Source: Nitzschia sp. pyKryTriq1
Taxonomy: Eukaryota > Bacillariophyta > Bacillariophyceae > Bacillariales > Bacillariaceae
DNA: 64,000 nucleotides
Assembly (NCBI GenBank): GCA_956465555.1
Contig: OY101123.1
Coordinates: forward strand, 372,001-436,000
Reading direction: 5' to 3'
The notes under the pieces are model-generated. The model was given only the letters and a program-made list of their open reading frames with translations. It was not told where the DNA came from and ran no database searches. Positions 50,892-61,746 of this stretch are shown one piece after another (the first letter of the stretch is position 1; each line of letters starts with the position of its first letter). A program made the translations under genes and the position numbers.

Positions 50892-51470
50892 AGCAATTTA
50901 GAAAAAAAGCGGATCAAAATTAGAATTCATTCCATTGATATCATCAGTATGCGGTACGGGTAGACTATGCTATTATATAGCCGCACAGCATAGATGATGA
51001 TTGTGATGCAGAATTCAGATGGTAGATGGTACTGTACTGGTATGGATTATGTATGGAGATGTCTATATTAGTAGCGTAATGGAGCGTAAGGTAGAGGTAA
51101 ATGCTCGATACCGCCCCGCGACACCCGTCCCAAAAAAAGCGTGCGCTTTTTACACGGATGAAATCTTTGACTCCCACGACTGATTCGCTCATCGTGAAGA
51201 AAATACATAGCTACATTAGCTACTGTAGAGAAGAGATGAGTTTTTACCAGCGATCATGGTGTATATTATTTTTTGTCGACAGCCGACAGCACCACGAACT
51301 CATCATATTCTCTCCGACCTTGTTTCGCCTTTCGGCCATCACGATGGAACAGTACAGAGCATAGTGCGACATTATAAGGGAAAAGGTAATGGTTAACCTG
51401 TGGAGGTGCACGACCTTGATGATGTCGCTATCGAAATCCAGCAAGATAAGACGATCGGCTCATACCGGCA
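50892..51470. other. Intergenic, 579 bp
   Basis: No gene recognised. A GTATTACTGG/ATAG-rich segment and short frames without domain. It may contain the 5' flank of the former Tex-like gene. Confidence 0.45.
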
Positions 51471-51589
51471 CGACGACTTTGTCTGCGTCGAGTACTCGTC
51501 TGAGTAGTGCAAGTACCACCCGTACTGGTACCGTGGACGCCATGATGGCATCGATATCCCCGGCCCTTCTCGCCCAAGCATGGACAGTG

Positions 51590-53176
51590 GAATGATAGAC
51601 CAGAGAATAGCGATTCCAAACTCGTTGCCCAGGCTGTCGCACGGGCGTTGCCTCTGTTGGGCGAGGGAGCCGAGAGCCGACTCAGTTCCGTTTGTGTGCC
51701 GATACCGCACCGAAATTGTCCATCCCTTGTCGACCAAACAGGTCCACTTGTTGCAGTCGCTAATCACACAACACTCTGCACTTTCATCACTCCGATCCAA
51801 GCTCTTGCAAGTCCTAACTACTGAGAACCCGCCGCCCTCACATAAGTTTTGACTTCGACTTCCAAAGCCGAGTTGGACGATCGGTACGCTCCTTACAAGC
51901 CGCCGCCGAAAGGATCGTTTTTGCAACGGATTCAAACCGAATACCCTCAGCTTGTACAGGCAGTAGAATATTTGTGGTGGGGCAAGTCCGTGAAAGTGCC
52001 CTTGTCGTTGGGTCCGAAGGACGCCTTGCTCCATCTCTTGAGCTCCAAAATCGCAGCCGACCCTCGCATTGTCTCGGTCGTGACGGAAGAACTTCAAAAG
52101 CATTGTCGCATCCATACTAAACTTGTCAAACCAAAAGAAGAAGAAACTAACAGCAACAATATCACAAAACGAAACAAGTCAAATATTAATGGGCAACAAC
52201 AGAAACAGAAACAGCAACAACAAGCGGCAGAGTAGACGCATTATGACGACTATCGAGGGCATTTTGATGTATTTGAAAGACCACCAGGTACTCGCCATTC
52301 GACGGGGAGGAGTCGATCAAAAGCAACTGAGTAGTAGCTATGACATTGATGGTTGCTACGGCGGGAGTCGAAGTGAATTCGTGCAGTTTGGAAATCTTGG
52401 AAAAGGTGCCCGGTACACAAAAGTTGGCACCGAAAATTATGGCTGCCCGTCCTTTGAGTCAACGTACTGATCTACTACGGGTGTCCGGATTGGGCCCTGA
52501 GAACTCGGCTGCGTTCTTGCGTTTGACCCCCGCGGTGGTGGAGCCACTCGATGCGACGACGCTAGTCCATCCCGAGTCCTACGATTTGGCGCGATGGCTT
52601 TTGAAGAAATTATCATGAAAACTTGATCAGCCGATTTCAGATCCTCCACCCAGATCTGAATGGCGTCAAGTGTGGGATCCGCTTCTGCGGGAGGCGTCCG
52701 CCAGATTCCAAGTCAGCCAAGACCGTGTCCTGACAGTACTTGGCAATCTTGTCGATTCAATCAACCTCGTGGATCCTCGCATCAAAGATTTAGAAACGAG
52801 CTCCACAGATCCGTGTGAAGCATCAACCGAAGGCTTGTCCATGCTCCCGTCCGATTTGGCTGAATCGTCTAAGGTACTTGCATCCGTTGCCCCCAAATGG
52901 GGCATTCTCGGCGTGGTTCGAAATATTTTGGATTTTGGCGCTTTCATTGACTTTGGCGGACCCAACGATGGACTATTACACAAATCCTATCTTGGATCCA
53001 ATCTACGCTTGGAAAATTTATTGATAGGTCAGTCGATCGGTGTGGATATTCTAAGTGTACGGGGCGACAAGGTTTCGTTGGGAGTTCATGGGATGCGGTC
53101 CGAACCACGACAAGAGGCAGTGCCGCGTCAGTGGGGACAGGCCGTGTCCTCACGGAAACGAAAGCGACAAGTATAG
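51590..53176 (+). pseudogene. Decayed Tex-family (bacterial-type transcription accessory protein) gene
   Basis: Pieces of one Tex protein occur in the right order on the plus strand but in different frames. First comes VPFVCRYRTEI (51694) and KAELDDRYAPYKPP (51858), the N-terminal YqgF-flanking region. Then YDDYRGHFDVFE and VLAIRRGGVDQKQL (52240-52330). Next DLLRVSGLGPENSAAFLRL with VHPESYDLARWLL (52470-52615), the helix-hairpin-helix part. Last ILGVVRNILDFGAFIDFGGPNDGLLHKS (52900-52990), the S1 RNA-binding domain, ending in SSRKRKRQV. Frame changes lie near 51670, 51855, 52240-52280 and 52620. The catalytic-core middle appears deleted between about 52380 and 52440. Introns could explain one or two joins but not all, so I call it a pseudogene. 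Intact Tex proteins bind RNA; in diatoms some are organelle-targeted. Confidence 0.7.
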
Positions 53177-53888
53177 AGAGCTAGTTGGACTAGACTCTAT
53201 AGTAAAGCAGTACTTGTGGACTATCTAAGCTGCTATACGAAGTACCGGTAGAGACTATGGGGTGGACGTTGTTTGTCCGGACAAGGGAATAACAGATACC
53301 AGCTTCAACTTCAAGACTTTATTTCTCGGCTATAACAGGAGTGTGATGAACCCATCGGTTCATGCACTGTTCGCAACCAAGCACTTTGAACTTGTTTGGC
53401 TGTCTACTGCGAACGACTATGAGTTCAGCGAGTCCGCTAGAAGGGAGCGATATGCACTTGCGAGCCTTTTCATTTTGGCACAGAAGGGGCGAGTCATGGG
53501 CTCAGTCGGACAACTGGCTTTTAGAATCATCGTATGTGTGCAGTTGATTCGGAGTCACGTGCATCGCATCCAAGCCCAACGGGACTCTTGCGACAAAGAC
53601 CAGCAAAACTAATACTTGTGCTGTACTGTACTGTACGAATACTTGACGAAGGAGGCTACGATAGCAATCGCACCGCCGACGACGAAAATACTTGTGCTGT
53701 ACTGTACTGTACGAATACTTGACGAAGGAGGCTACGATAGCAATCGCACCGCCGACGACGAAACGAATAATGACGAAGAAAGAGGATATGATAGCAACAA
53801 ACGACCACATCGTTCACGGAAGACAGTGAAACATCATACTCCGGTAGCAATCAAATACTACTATTAGAAGAATACAGCTATATTTCTA
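53177..53888. other. Intergenic with 76-bp tandem repeat and possible LRR-gene remnant
   Basis: A frame at 53262-53612 without ATG contains STANDYEFSESARRERYALASLF. This recalls the YALA-L-F segment that precedes leucine-rich repeats in diatom LRR proteins; it is at best a remnant. The tandem repeat is listed separately. Confidence 0.35.
53611..53762 (+). repeat. 76-bp perfect tandem duplication
   Basis: Two identical head-to-tail copies, 53611-53686 and 53687-53762. Each contains GTACTGTACTGTAC. The lack of mismatches implies a recent event. Confidence 0.9.
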
Positions 53889-54031
53889 TCATTGTTCCAT
53901 CGCTGCGTCAAACACTTCCGACACCCCCGCTAGTATAGAAAGTGGCACACCGCCAAACCAACTTACCCGCGTGATGATCAAGTCCATGGTCAAGCCCCTC
54001 TTCCATCGCAAGTGTTTGTCAGTAGATTTTT

Positions 54032-54615
54032 TTAATTGTGGCTGCACGGAACCGCACCATTTCTGATGCGGGTCCATGGGGGGACGTAAAGTAGCATGTC
54101 ATACAAGCTTCGGACGGGGCTGTGGGCAACCCAAAACTGTCCGGCTCTCAACGCGCTTTCTCCGGAACCCCAAACCGGCTCCTCCCACATCAAACGACCT
54201 GACAAAGTCGCTCGACGCTTACGGGAATCTTTCAACTTTACCACAATTTCTACTATACACAGCACGGAAGGGAGGCTCACACTCAGAGACGCGATCAACA
54301 CGCGGGTGGGCTGGTCCAGCGGCGCGGCAACCTCAATTCCAACAGGGGTGACGAAAATGACCGAAGTCAAAATAATGATCGCAAAATGAGCGGAAAAGTG
54401 ACGACGATGCAAGGGCTTTCTGTCGAGTTCGGATCGATCCAAGATCAAATGTAACGGGATTTTGTCTACTGCGGAGCGTAGGATTGAACAAAGGTGGTGA
54501 TCGTTTCTCGTCGAAATTGTAAACGACCGCGGCAACGGTGTTCGGGCGGCCAAGTGTACGGGCGGGCGTAGAAAGTGAACGGTGTCGCCAGTCGTTTTTC
54601 TTCAAATTCGGACAT
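54032..54615 (-). CDS. Hypothetical two-helix membrane protein, splice model tentative
   Basis: The ATG at 54615 opens MSEFEEKRLATPFTFYARP. About 30 codons on, another frame takes over and runs to a stop at 54032. A 59-nt GT-AG segment (donor CGCG|GTCGTT, acceptor CCGCAG) would join them and split a valine codon, giving roughly 170 residues. The second part has two hydrophobic helices (HFAIIILTSVIFVTPVGIEVA and VLIASLSVSLPSVLCIVEIVV) and then a basic stretch. No family is recognised. The weak donor makes the model uncertain. Confidence 0.35.
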
Positions 54616-55503
54616 GTCGTACATGATTCAATGCAACGGTGAGAGGGTGCATGTAGCACTTTTACTGCTACTGCATCATGTGTGCCAAGGAAGAAACCGA
54701 TGTTTGAGATGCTTTTGAGTTTCGAAACGGATCACAGTTCGGCCGTTTCGAAAAATCGGTCGATGATCATTCTTCAGATTGCGTGTTTTGTATATTATTC
54801 GGCGCTTGTGCTCCTCGCTCACATAGCACGCATCTTTCATATATCTGTTGATTGCGATGCGGTCCCTCATCTTCGCGCTCTCCTCGCACCGCGCAGCAAA
54901 AGACAGTCACAAAACGCGGCCAACGGGGGATGTACTACTAATAGCTAATAGTATACTCACAATCAATATCTACCTTGTCCTAATCCTAAGATTTCATCTC
55001 TTTCCTGTAGATTCTGGCAAGATTGATTAGATTTGTTGGGCCTCTCTTTTACTCCTAATATCTGTAGAGTACTCATTTGCTGTAAGCTGGTGCTGGTGGT
55101 GGTGAAGGATGTGAGAATAGTATGAGCAGGGCATTAGTACCAAGAAGCAAGAACAATGAACATTCACATGCGGTCGCCTCAGTCATCATAGTAGTTACTC
55201 CTCTAGAGTCAATATAGCATTCATATTAGTGCTCGGAGAGCAATGTCTTTTGCCTGCTTCAACTGAACACTTTCGATGATTGCATGATGATGATAATATT
55301 CTGGTGCCAACGGACTTGCAAGAAGAGTCAACAAGGAAGTTTGAAATGAAGAGTGGCAGTTCTAGTTTTTCCAGTTACTGTGCTACTAGAAGAAGAATAA
55401 TCTTCGACCCGTCTACAGAATGCCGGTGGTACTTGAAGCGAGGAGGACGCCAACATTCGTCAGAGCATGCCACATAGTAATACATTGACTAATACAAAAA
55501 AAT
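54616..55503. other. Intergenic, 888 bp
   Basis: No supported gene. Contains one copy of a 35-bp direct repeat (54703-54738) whose partner lies at 55511-55545. The rest is AT-rich. Confidence 0.45.
54703..54738 (+). repeat. Direct repeat copy 1 (about 35 bp)
   Basis: TTTGAGATGCTTTTGAGT, then TTCGAAACGGATCACAGT. The partner copy differs by one base indel. Confidence 0.85.
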
Positions 55504-55800
55504 TTAGTTTTTTGAGATGCTTTTGAGTTCGAAACGGATCACAGTCGATGAAAGATCGCGAAGACGGTGATGTTCACGCGTTTCGTGTTTCGTCTTGACT
55601 TTTCTCAGGTCCGTCTGGCGTTCTGTCCTACTAAACCAGATCGGATCGATTGGGTCATCTGCGCGCCGCGTGGCAAAATCAGTTCGTGAATTGGAGTTAA
55701 CGTATCTTTTACCGTCATCTCTCATTTTTCTGCGAAGTTCAGCTTGCCGTTGTTGCCGTTGATTCGTGACTGACGAACGAGGATCGCCCTGCTCGCCCAT
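55504..55800 (-). CDS. Small basic hypothetical protein
   Basis: 98 residues starting MGEQGDPRSSVTNQRQQRQ, very Arg/Gln/Asp-rich and without hydrophobic segments. Its last 12 codons fall in the 35-bp direct repeat (55511-55545) also found at 54703-54738. No family is recognised. The ORF starts with ATG and its composition is coding-like, but it may be spurious. Confidence 0.3.
   Translation of the reverse strand: MGEQGDPRSSVTNQRQQRQAELRRKMRDDGKRYVNSNSRTDFATRRADDPIDPIWFSRTERQTDLRKVKTKHETREHHRLRDLSSTVIRFELKSISKN
55511..55545 (+). repeat. Direct repeat copy 2 (about 35 bp)
   Basis: Same as 54703-54738 minus one T. It overlaps the 3' end of the small hypothetical gene. Confidence 0.85.
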
Positions 55801-56027
55801 GAATCCTACGATGGTATTCTACTGCGATTTTATTAGCCAACGGGTGGGTCGCACGTCACAAAAATACACAACATACAAAAAAATGATGCAGTTATTATTG
55901 TCAGTTGTTTGTGCTTCTTTTTCTTCCGACGACACTTAAACCAAGTACTGTACTCTCAAACCATCAGACGGTAAAAAAGAGATCAATCTACACTCCAAAA
56001 GAATAAGGAAAATAAAATCAATTCATC

Positions 56028-58637
56028 ATGGTTCCATGGAAACGAAGTGGAAAGGAAAATCCTGCTGCGCCAGCACCAGCAGCAGCAGAAGCAAGCGCCG
56101 GAGGGAATAATTCACCAACAGCAGGGAAGGCGCGAGGACGAGCAACGAACCAGATCTTGGAGACTTCGCCACAACGAAGAGCGTTTTCAAAGATCCTTCG
56201 GATGCTGAACTCTGCTAATGAAGCAAAAGGAAAATGTGAAGAAGAGAAGCAACGATTGGTCCCAAAGTTACTTCGCCTCTTGAAACAAGCTAGAAAAGAG
56301 AAAGCTCAGCTGGTCAAGTCACACGAACTCTCAATCCAAAAGGCAAAAAGGGAGCTTGCTTTAGCAACGAAGCAATGGGAACAGAAGGTCGAAGATCTCA
56401 ATAAATTACACGCCGGTGCAGTCCAAGAATATCAAGAGAAGCTTGATAGGAAGGATTTCGAATGCCAACATTTACGGAGCCAATCTGAAAAGCTTGTGGA
56501 CGAGCTCGTGGCTCAGGAAAAGAGAATCAGGACACTACATGTGGAAAAGGTAGACGAAAATGTCCAACTGAAAAGTCTCATATCGAAGCATGAAACAAAG
56601 ATTCTGGGATTATTGGAGCAACAGTCGGAAGAAAGAAATGCCAATCTGAGAATTGAAATTGAACGAAACCAACGTCTGAAGACTTCGCACGCAGAGCAAA
56701 TCAAAACGATGGAAGATAGGAACGCGAAGGCAATGGACCTGGTAACTCAACGATTAAGCCATGTAACCATAATTCTACAAGATCTTCAGCACCGCAAGAA
56801 TCCAGAGGACCATCAGCAGCAGATCCTTCGTTTGCACAACGAACTGACCGGGATCGTGAAGAGTATCGAAAAGAATCGCGACATATCGGTTGAAACACCC
56901 ACCTCTTTGGAATCCTTTGCGGACTGCATGATGGATGTGGAAGACATTCAGCAGTTGCAGTCATTGTCGTCTACGCCTGTTCCACTATTCGTTGATACGC
57001 AAGATCAAGACCATGTGGAGAAGCAGCAGAAACTAACCATCGTGCAGCTACACAAGGAACTCGGCGAAGAGCAGCGCGCGACCTCGATGTTACAAGAAAA
57101 GGTTTCGCATTTGGAGACGAAACTCTCCGCTACCTTGGCCGAGTCCTTGGAGAAACATTCAGAACATGCTATGGAAATACAAAAGGTTACACAACAACTG
57201 GAAGCATCGAAGCGAGAACAGCATGCGGAGAAGCAAGCGAACGGGCAACTTCAAGAGATTCTTGACTCAATGAGAAGAGAGCGCGAAGAGAGCAAGGCTA
57301 CGATCATCAATGAGAGCTACAACCATGATAGAATCGTTGCACGCTTAAACGAAGAGCTTGCGAGTGCACGGAATGAGAAGACTCGACTGAGTGAGGCGTA
57401 TGAAACAAAAATGATCGCGCTTGAGAACAACATCACCGATCTCGAAAGAAAGGTTTCAGAGTTGAACGAAAACCTGATGGAAGCCAATGGACAGCTGGAG
57501 GAAGGAAGAGATGCATTGGCGGGTCAGAAGCACGAATACGAATCAAAGGTGCAAGATCTCAAGAATGAAATAGCTGCATTGAACATTGATCTTACACAAG
57601 AGAGAACAATGACTGTTGAGCTCCGCGGGGAAATCATGGACATCGCAAGAAAACATATCGGAGAGCTTACAAGGCTAGAGAGAGAACATACCAAAGTACT
57701 GGATGAACAGTCGAAAGAGCTTGTTCGTATTCAAGAACTTTACATCAAGTCTGAACACGAGCATCGGACCTTGAAGGATGAATTTTCAACTCAGATGATG
57801 TCAATCGAAGCCGCTAATGAGGCAGAAATTTCCGTTCTAAAGCGATACATTGAAGAACTTGAATCATCCGTCGAAGAAGTGAATACAGCACTGAGAGGAG
57901 CGAATGGTCGCGAAAAAGAGTTAGGTGAAGAAATTCGGCGGCTGCAATCACCTGCCCGTCGCCTAGCATCATCAGAAGCTCGAAGTAAAGCCGACGAAAT
58001 TGAAGAGGGGAAAGAAAACATCGGTGGCTCATCAGACGACGAGGTCGGAGTTCCTGCTGCAAAGGACGACAATTCAACCCTCGATCAAGGAAAAGTTGAG
58101 ACTTTTGGTCGTTCTTCAGCGCTGGTCACAACCCACCAGCTTAATGAGGAGCCGACTAGAAGTCCCACTGTATCTTCAGAAAATAGCAGTTCAGGAGCTG
58201 CAATGATGGAATTGAAAAGAACTTTATTCGCCGACCCTGTCTCCTATCATGGGGAAGAAAACGCTCGAGACCTCGAACACCAACAAGGAGACGGACTGAT
58301 GCAAGTTGATGACCCCGCTGATCAAATGGAAATGGTTCCATTAGGTCATGTAGGAGGAGATGAAAGTATTGACTTTGACGAGAGTTTCGATATGGAAGAT
58401 TGGCGTGAAAGATGCTACTTTTTGGAGCATGATCGCGACGAGCTGGTTCGGGTAACAGATCGAATAATTGAATATGAAAAAGATACTCACCAAGCACAGC
58501 TTGAAGCTGCACTTGCAACCGCTAAGAGAGAAGCCATGGATGAAAGAAGAATATTGGAACAACAAACTCGTCGCCAGATAAGGAGTCTATACGACGCGCT
58601 TTGCAGTGGCTGTCGGAACAAAATCGATTCAGCATAG
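56028..58637 (+). CDS. Large coiled-coil protein with KEN boxes
   Basis: 869 residues, single exon. Residues 40 to about 640 are nearly continuous heptad-type coiled coil (EEKQRLVPKLLRLLKQARKE, and many similar), with short breaks near 250-330. An N-terminal KEN at residues 9-11 (SGKENPAAP) and a second near residue 662 (EEGKENIGG) are matches to the anaphase-promoting-complex degradation signal. Together with a basic N terminus and a Ser-rich acidic region at 650-780, this suggests a cell-cycle-regulated structural protein, perhaps of the microtubule centre or kinetochore. No named domain is seen, and coiled-coil similarity alone does not assign a family. A second short coil ends the protein, with C-S-G-C-R. 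Confidence 0.75.
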   Translation: MVPWKRSGKENPAAPAPAAAEASAGGNNSPTAGKARGRATNQILETSPQRRAFSKILRMLNSANEAKGKCEEEKQRLVPKLLRLLKQARKEKAQLVKSHELSIQKAKRELALATKQWEQKVEDLNKLHAGAVQEYQEKLDRKDFECQHLRSQSEKLVDELVAQEKRIRTLHVEKVDENVQLKSLISKHETKILGLLEQQSEERNANLRIEIERNQRLKTSHAEQIKTMEDRNAKAMDLVTQRLSHVTIILQDLQHRKNPEDHQQQILRLHNELTGIVKSIEKNRDISVETPTSLESFADCMMDVEDIQQLQSLSSTPVPLFVDTQDQDHVEKQQKLTIVQLHKELGEEQRATSMLQEKVSHLETKLSATLAESLEKHSEHAMEIQKVTQQLEASKREQHAEKQANGQLQEILDSMRREREESKATIINESYNHDRIVARLNEELASARNEKTRLSEAYETKMIALENNITDLERKVSELNENLMEANGQLEEGRDALAGQKHEYESKVQDLKNEIAALNIDLTQERTMTVELRGEIMDIARKHIGELTRLEREHTKVLDEQSKELVRIQELYIKSEHEHRTLKDEFSTQMMSIEAANEAEISVLKRYIEELESSVEEVNTALRGANGREKELGEEIRRLQSPARRLASSEARSKADEIEEGKENIGGSSDDEVGVPAAKDDNSTLDQGKVETFGRSSALVTTHQLNEEPTRSPTVSSENSSSGAAMMELKRTLFADPVSYHGEENARDLEHQQGDGLMQVDDPADQMEMVPLGHVGGDESIDFDESFDMEDWRERCYFLEHDRDELVRVTDRIIEYEKDTHQAQLEAALATAKREAMDERRILEQQTRRQIRSLYDALCSGCRNKIDSA

Positions 58638-59356
58638 GGAATCAATAATGGCCGTCCTTTCTAGTCTAAAATCTACATGCTACTTGAAAACGCTGGAGAC
58701 ATCATACTTGAAAACTAATTACTTCCTTAGCTTTGCTCCTTCAAGTCCACTATGACTATGATTGGAGTTCTTACTCTACTAGAATAGCAGAGCGAAAATC
58801 AGAGAGTGTTACTACTAGCTAGAGACTACCACTGCCGGTACCGTCGTACGAGTAAGCTACCGGCATGAATAAGGATCACGAACTACGAGAAGTAAAAGAA
58901 GATACGACCGATCGTCCCTCGCTCGTCTCTCGCCTCATCCGTCTCTCCACACCGCGACACAAACGGCGAGCCCATCAAAGGCATTTATTTCATACCACCC
59001 CTGTGGATGGCGATTTACTTAATGGAGATCGCGTCGCCTCTCCATACACACGAAAATAGTATTCGTACTCGTATACCAACATTGTGATAAATATTAGTAT
59101 CATTTGATTATACGTAAATGTATATATAAAAAAAGCGGGATCCTCCGCTCACATCTTTGGCGACTGCTCATCGGCTCCTCCGTCAATTTCTGGCGAAGGG
59201 AGAAGGGACCGATCATCTACTGTGGCGTCAATCGGCTCCGGACAAGTACCATCATTCATTCTTTCTTTCAGATAGTTCCTTCTATTCAGTGGTGAGGCTC
59301 TATATCGAAGTCATTCACAACTAGTGTCTTTCTTCTCCCGACTTCATTGAGAAACC
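58638..59356. other. Intergenic, 719 bp
   Basis: Contains TACTAGAATAG/CTAGCTAGAG words (58780-58830) and GCCGGTACCG at 58834. A 64-codon frame at 58865-59059 has no domain. No supported gene. Confidence 0.45.
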
Positions 59357-60940
59357 ATGGGATACTTCGGCAGTAAAGACGAGATTGATAACACGGATGA
59401 GGAATCGGGAGTGCATGAGATTGCGGACATTTTGAGAAATGTGGACATCCGGACTGTGTCAAGCCAAAGCGCAAATCAAGGCTTCGAGACTTCGTTCTTG
59501 ATGATCGAAGGACGTCCTCAAGATGCAGACTTCAACGATGATGATGGATACCGCCCCAAGGACGAGTCCTGGAAAGCCAACTGGTTGTGCCGACCGTATA
59601 AGCGTGAACGATTGTGGGAAGAGATCCACGAAGCAAACCACAAGGGAGTCAGTGGCCACGCCGCTGTTCTGAACACTCTGAAAAATAGTGGTATCATGAT
59701 CTTCATCATCGATTCCAAGGTCAGCACGACCACGGCCGATGTGCTTGACAGCGTGCGCAATGTGCTCCATCACGTGACCAAGGAAGAACGCGTTCGACCA
59801 GGCCTCAGCTCCAAGACGGCACAACGTTGTCTTCTATACCGTGATACTGAAGGGCGATTCTTCAACCTTCTGGTGGACGATTACTCTTCTTTCCTCGCGA
59901 GTGATTGGGAAGCAACTATGAAGTCTTTCTCTTGTTTCCAAGCTGTGTCGGTTCTCATGGTTCTGAGCAGATCCTTCGCATGCGTGACACAAGGTAAGTG
60001 GTGACCAACGTCGATGGTACGATATTCTTCCGTTATTATTTTATTAACTTATCATTTCTGACATCTTTATTTTTGTCTTGAAGAGGACACTGTTGTTCAA
60101 ACTTACGCCCCCGCGTACTTCGCGATCCTTCTAGGTTTGGTCTTCAAAGAAGAAATCAGCCATGCATGGACGAATGTTGGAATGCTTGTCCGAGGATTCC
60201 CTTCCATTTCTGCTCAATCGGTCCTTTCTGGAGTTGACTCTGACTGGCTTCGAAAGGGCATTGTCCTTACTTTGTTGTTGGCTTCGGTTGCAAATGGCTG
60301 GGGCTCTGTGCAACACATCCTTTGCTTCTGCGGCATCTCTTTGGCATGTTTGATCTTGTTGGCTAACTTGGGTGCAAGAGCCTGGGGATTCATGCAATGG
60401 AGACCCATCCAGAACTTTGGATTCATGGAGCCTATCGTGTCGTTCCTCGCGGCCGTTTTTACTGGAATCATGTTCCCTTTCCTTGGTCACCGACAAGTCG
60501 AATCGGGTGGCAAGGCTGCTCTCGAAAGTACCATGGGAATTGCGTTGCTCTCAGGTATTATTTTCGTCCTTTCTGACTATGATAACATTCAAAGATTTGT
60601 TGTTATGGGCTCCGAGAACTGCGACCAGGACACGATCGTTCTAACGATGGGTATCTGGTGGACGATTGCCACACTTTGCTCTGTGGGCGCTGTTTACCGC
60701 AAGGGTCGACAAGGAATTTGGCCTGATGACGAGGAGCCCCTTCTTCTCAAGGATCATGCTTCTCCTGTCGGTTTCAAGGTCCCCAATCTTCCCGACTTCC
60801 CCATCGATTCTGCCTTGGCTCAACGAAGTATTTTCTGCTTGGGCATTCATTTCGAATTGGGCTTAATGCTTGTGGCGACTTTGGCCATGGGTGGTTTCAT
60901 GTGCTTCCTTGCCTTTACCCAAGTCGACAACGACTTGTAA
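59357..60940 (+). CDS. Six-helix membrane protein of unknown function
   Basis: Exons 59357-59993 and 60084-60940 (90-nt intron, GTAAGT...TTGAAG, splitting a Glu codon) give 497 residues. The first 190 residues are mostly soluble and acidic at the start; they contain RPYKRERLWEEIHEANHKGVSGHAAVLNTL. Then about six hydrophobic helices follow: VLTLLLASVANGW, CGISLACLILLANLGARAW, IVSFLAAVFTGIMFPFLG, MGIALLSGIIFVLSDY, MGIWWTIATLCSVGAVY and LGLMLVATLAMGGFMCFLAF. A polar loop of about 50 residues (QGIWPDDEEPLLLKDHASP) separates the last two. No transporter or channel signature is recognised. Codon use and splice ends look like a normal expressed gene. Confidence 0.7.
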
Positions 60941-61746
60941 ACAAGCACGCGTGTCATTGTCTTGAAAATGATTGTATTGGATCATCCTGGGGGGTGGTGG
61001 GTCACTCTACCTGTATAACTTTCTACACAAGTAACTTTTTATCCTTTGAGAGCTCGGGGACCGGACGCTGTCTTTTTCGGCGAATGCATATATTTTGCAT
61101 TTCGGTTCAAAAATCAATAATAGTCGCAAACAATAATATTATGTATAATGCTGCTGTACTCGTATCCGGCAGGACATGCTGTCTGTGTATGCTCTACACT
61201 AGTTTTTTTATTCGGAGCTCTCCGCACGTACACGTACATACTCTACTTCGCATAATAAAACTCACTCTACTAGTAGTCTCATAGCAAATAGTACAGAGAG
61301 GAGAGATCACATAGACGAAAGAAAGTTCGGCAAAAAAGCTTCCTAAGATTGTCTGTAGAGGTCGTACAGTATACAGTATTTGGATAAGTGATCCTACTCC
61401 AAAAGATTCCCTGAAGAACAACTAGAGAGGCATCGGTGGCAGGGGGGGGGGAGTCCAGTTCCCAGCAGGCAAGAGCAGCAGCCCGTTGTCGTTGCCTTTT
61501 GCTTTTTGGCGATGCCCGATGCCTCCTACAGTACTCTCCGCCATGATACAGCATGAACAATAAAATGTATGTGTCTGCATGAATATAATACGTCGTAGTG
61601 ATTGTATGTACAGTAATCCTCTCTAACTCTCTAATAACAACACAAGCAAGCGACGGAGCAGGATTGATCGCACCGGTAACAAAACAAAGTATTGTACGGT
61701 AGCCAACAACGGAATGCATGCATGCATCCATAAAGTCGTCCTCGTA
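60941..61746. other. Convergent intergenic, 806 bp
   Basis: No gene. CTCTACTAGTAGTCTC at about 61264-61279, a G9 run at 61443-61451, and CATGCATGCATGCATC at about 61714-61729. Confidence 0.5.

Noticed and set aside
58865-59059. 64-codon basic open frame
   Set aside because: Too short, no similarity, upstream of a real gene; kept only as a note.
61279-61731. 150-codon minus-strand frame
   Set aside because: Starts without good ATG context, contains a homopolymer run and no recognisable domain.
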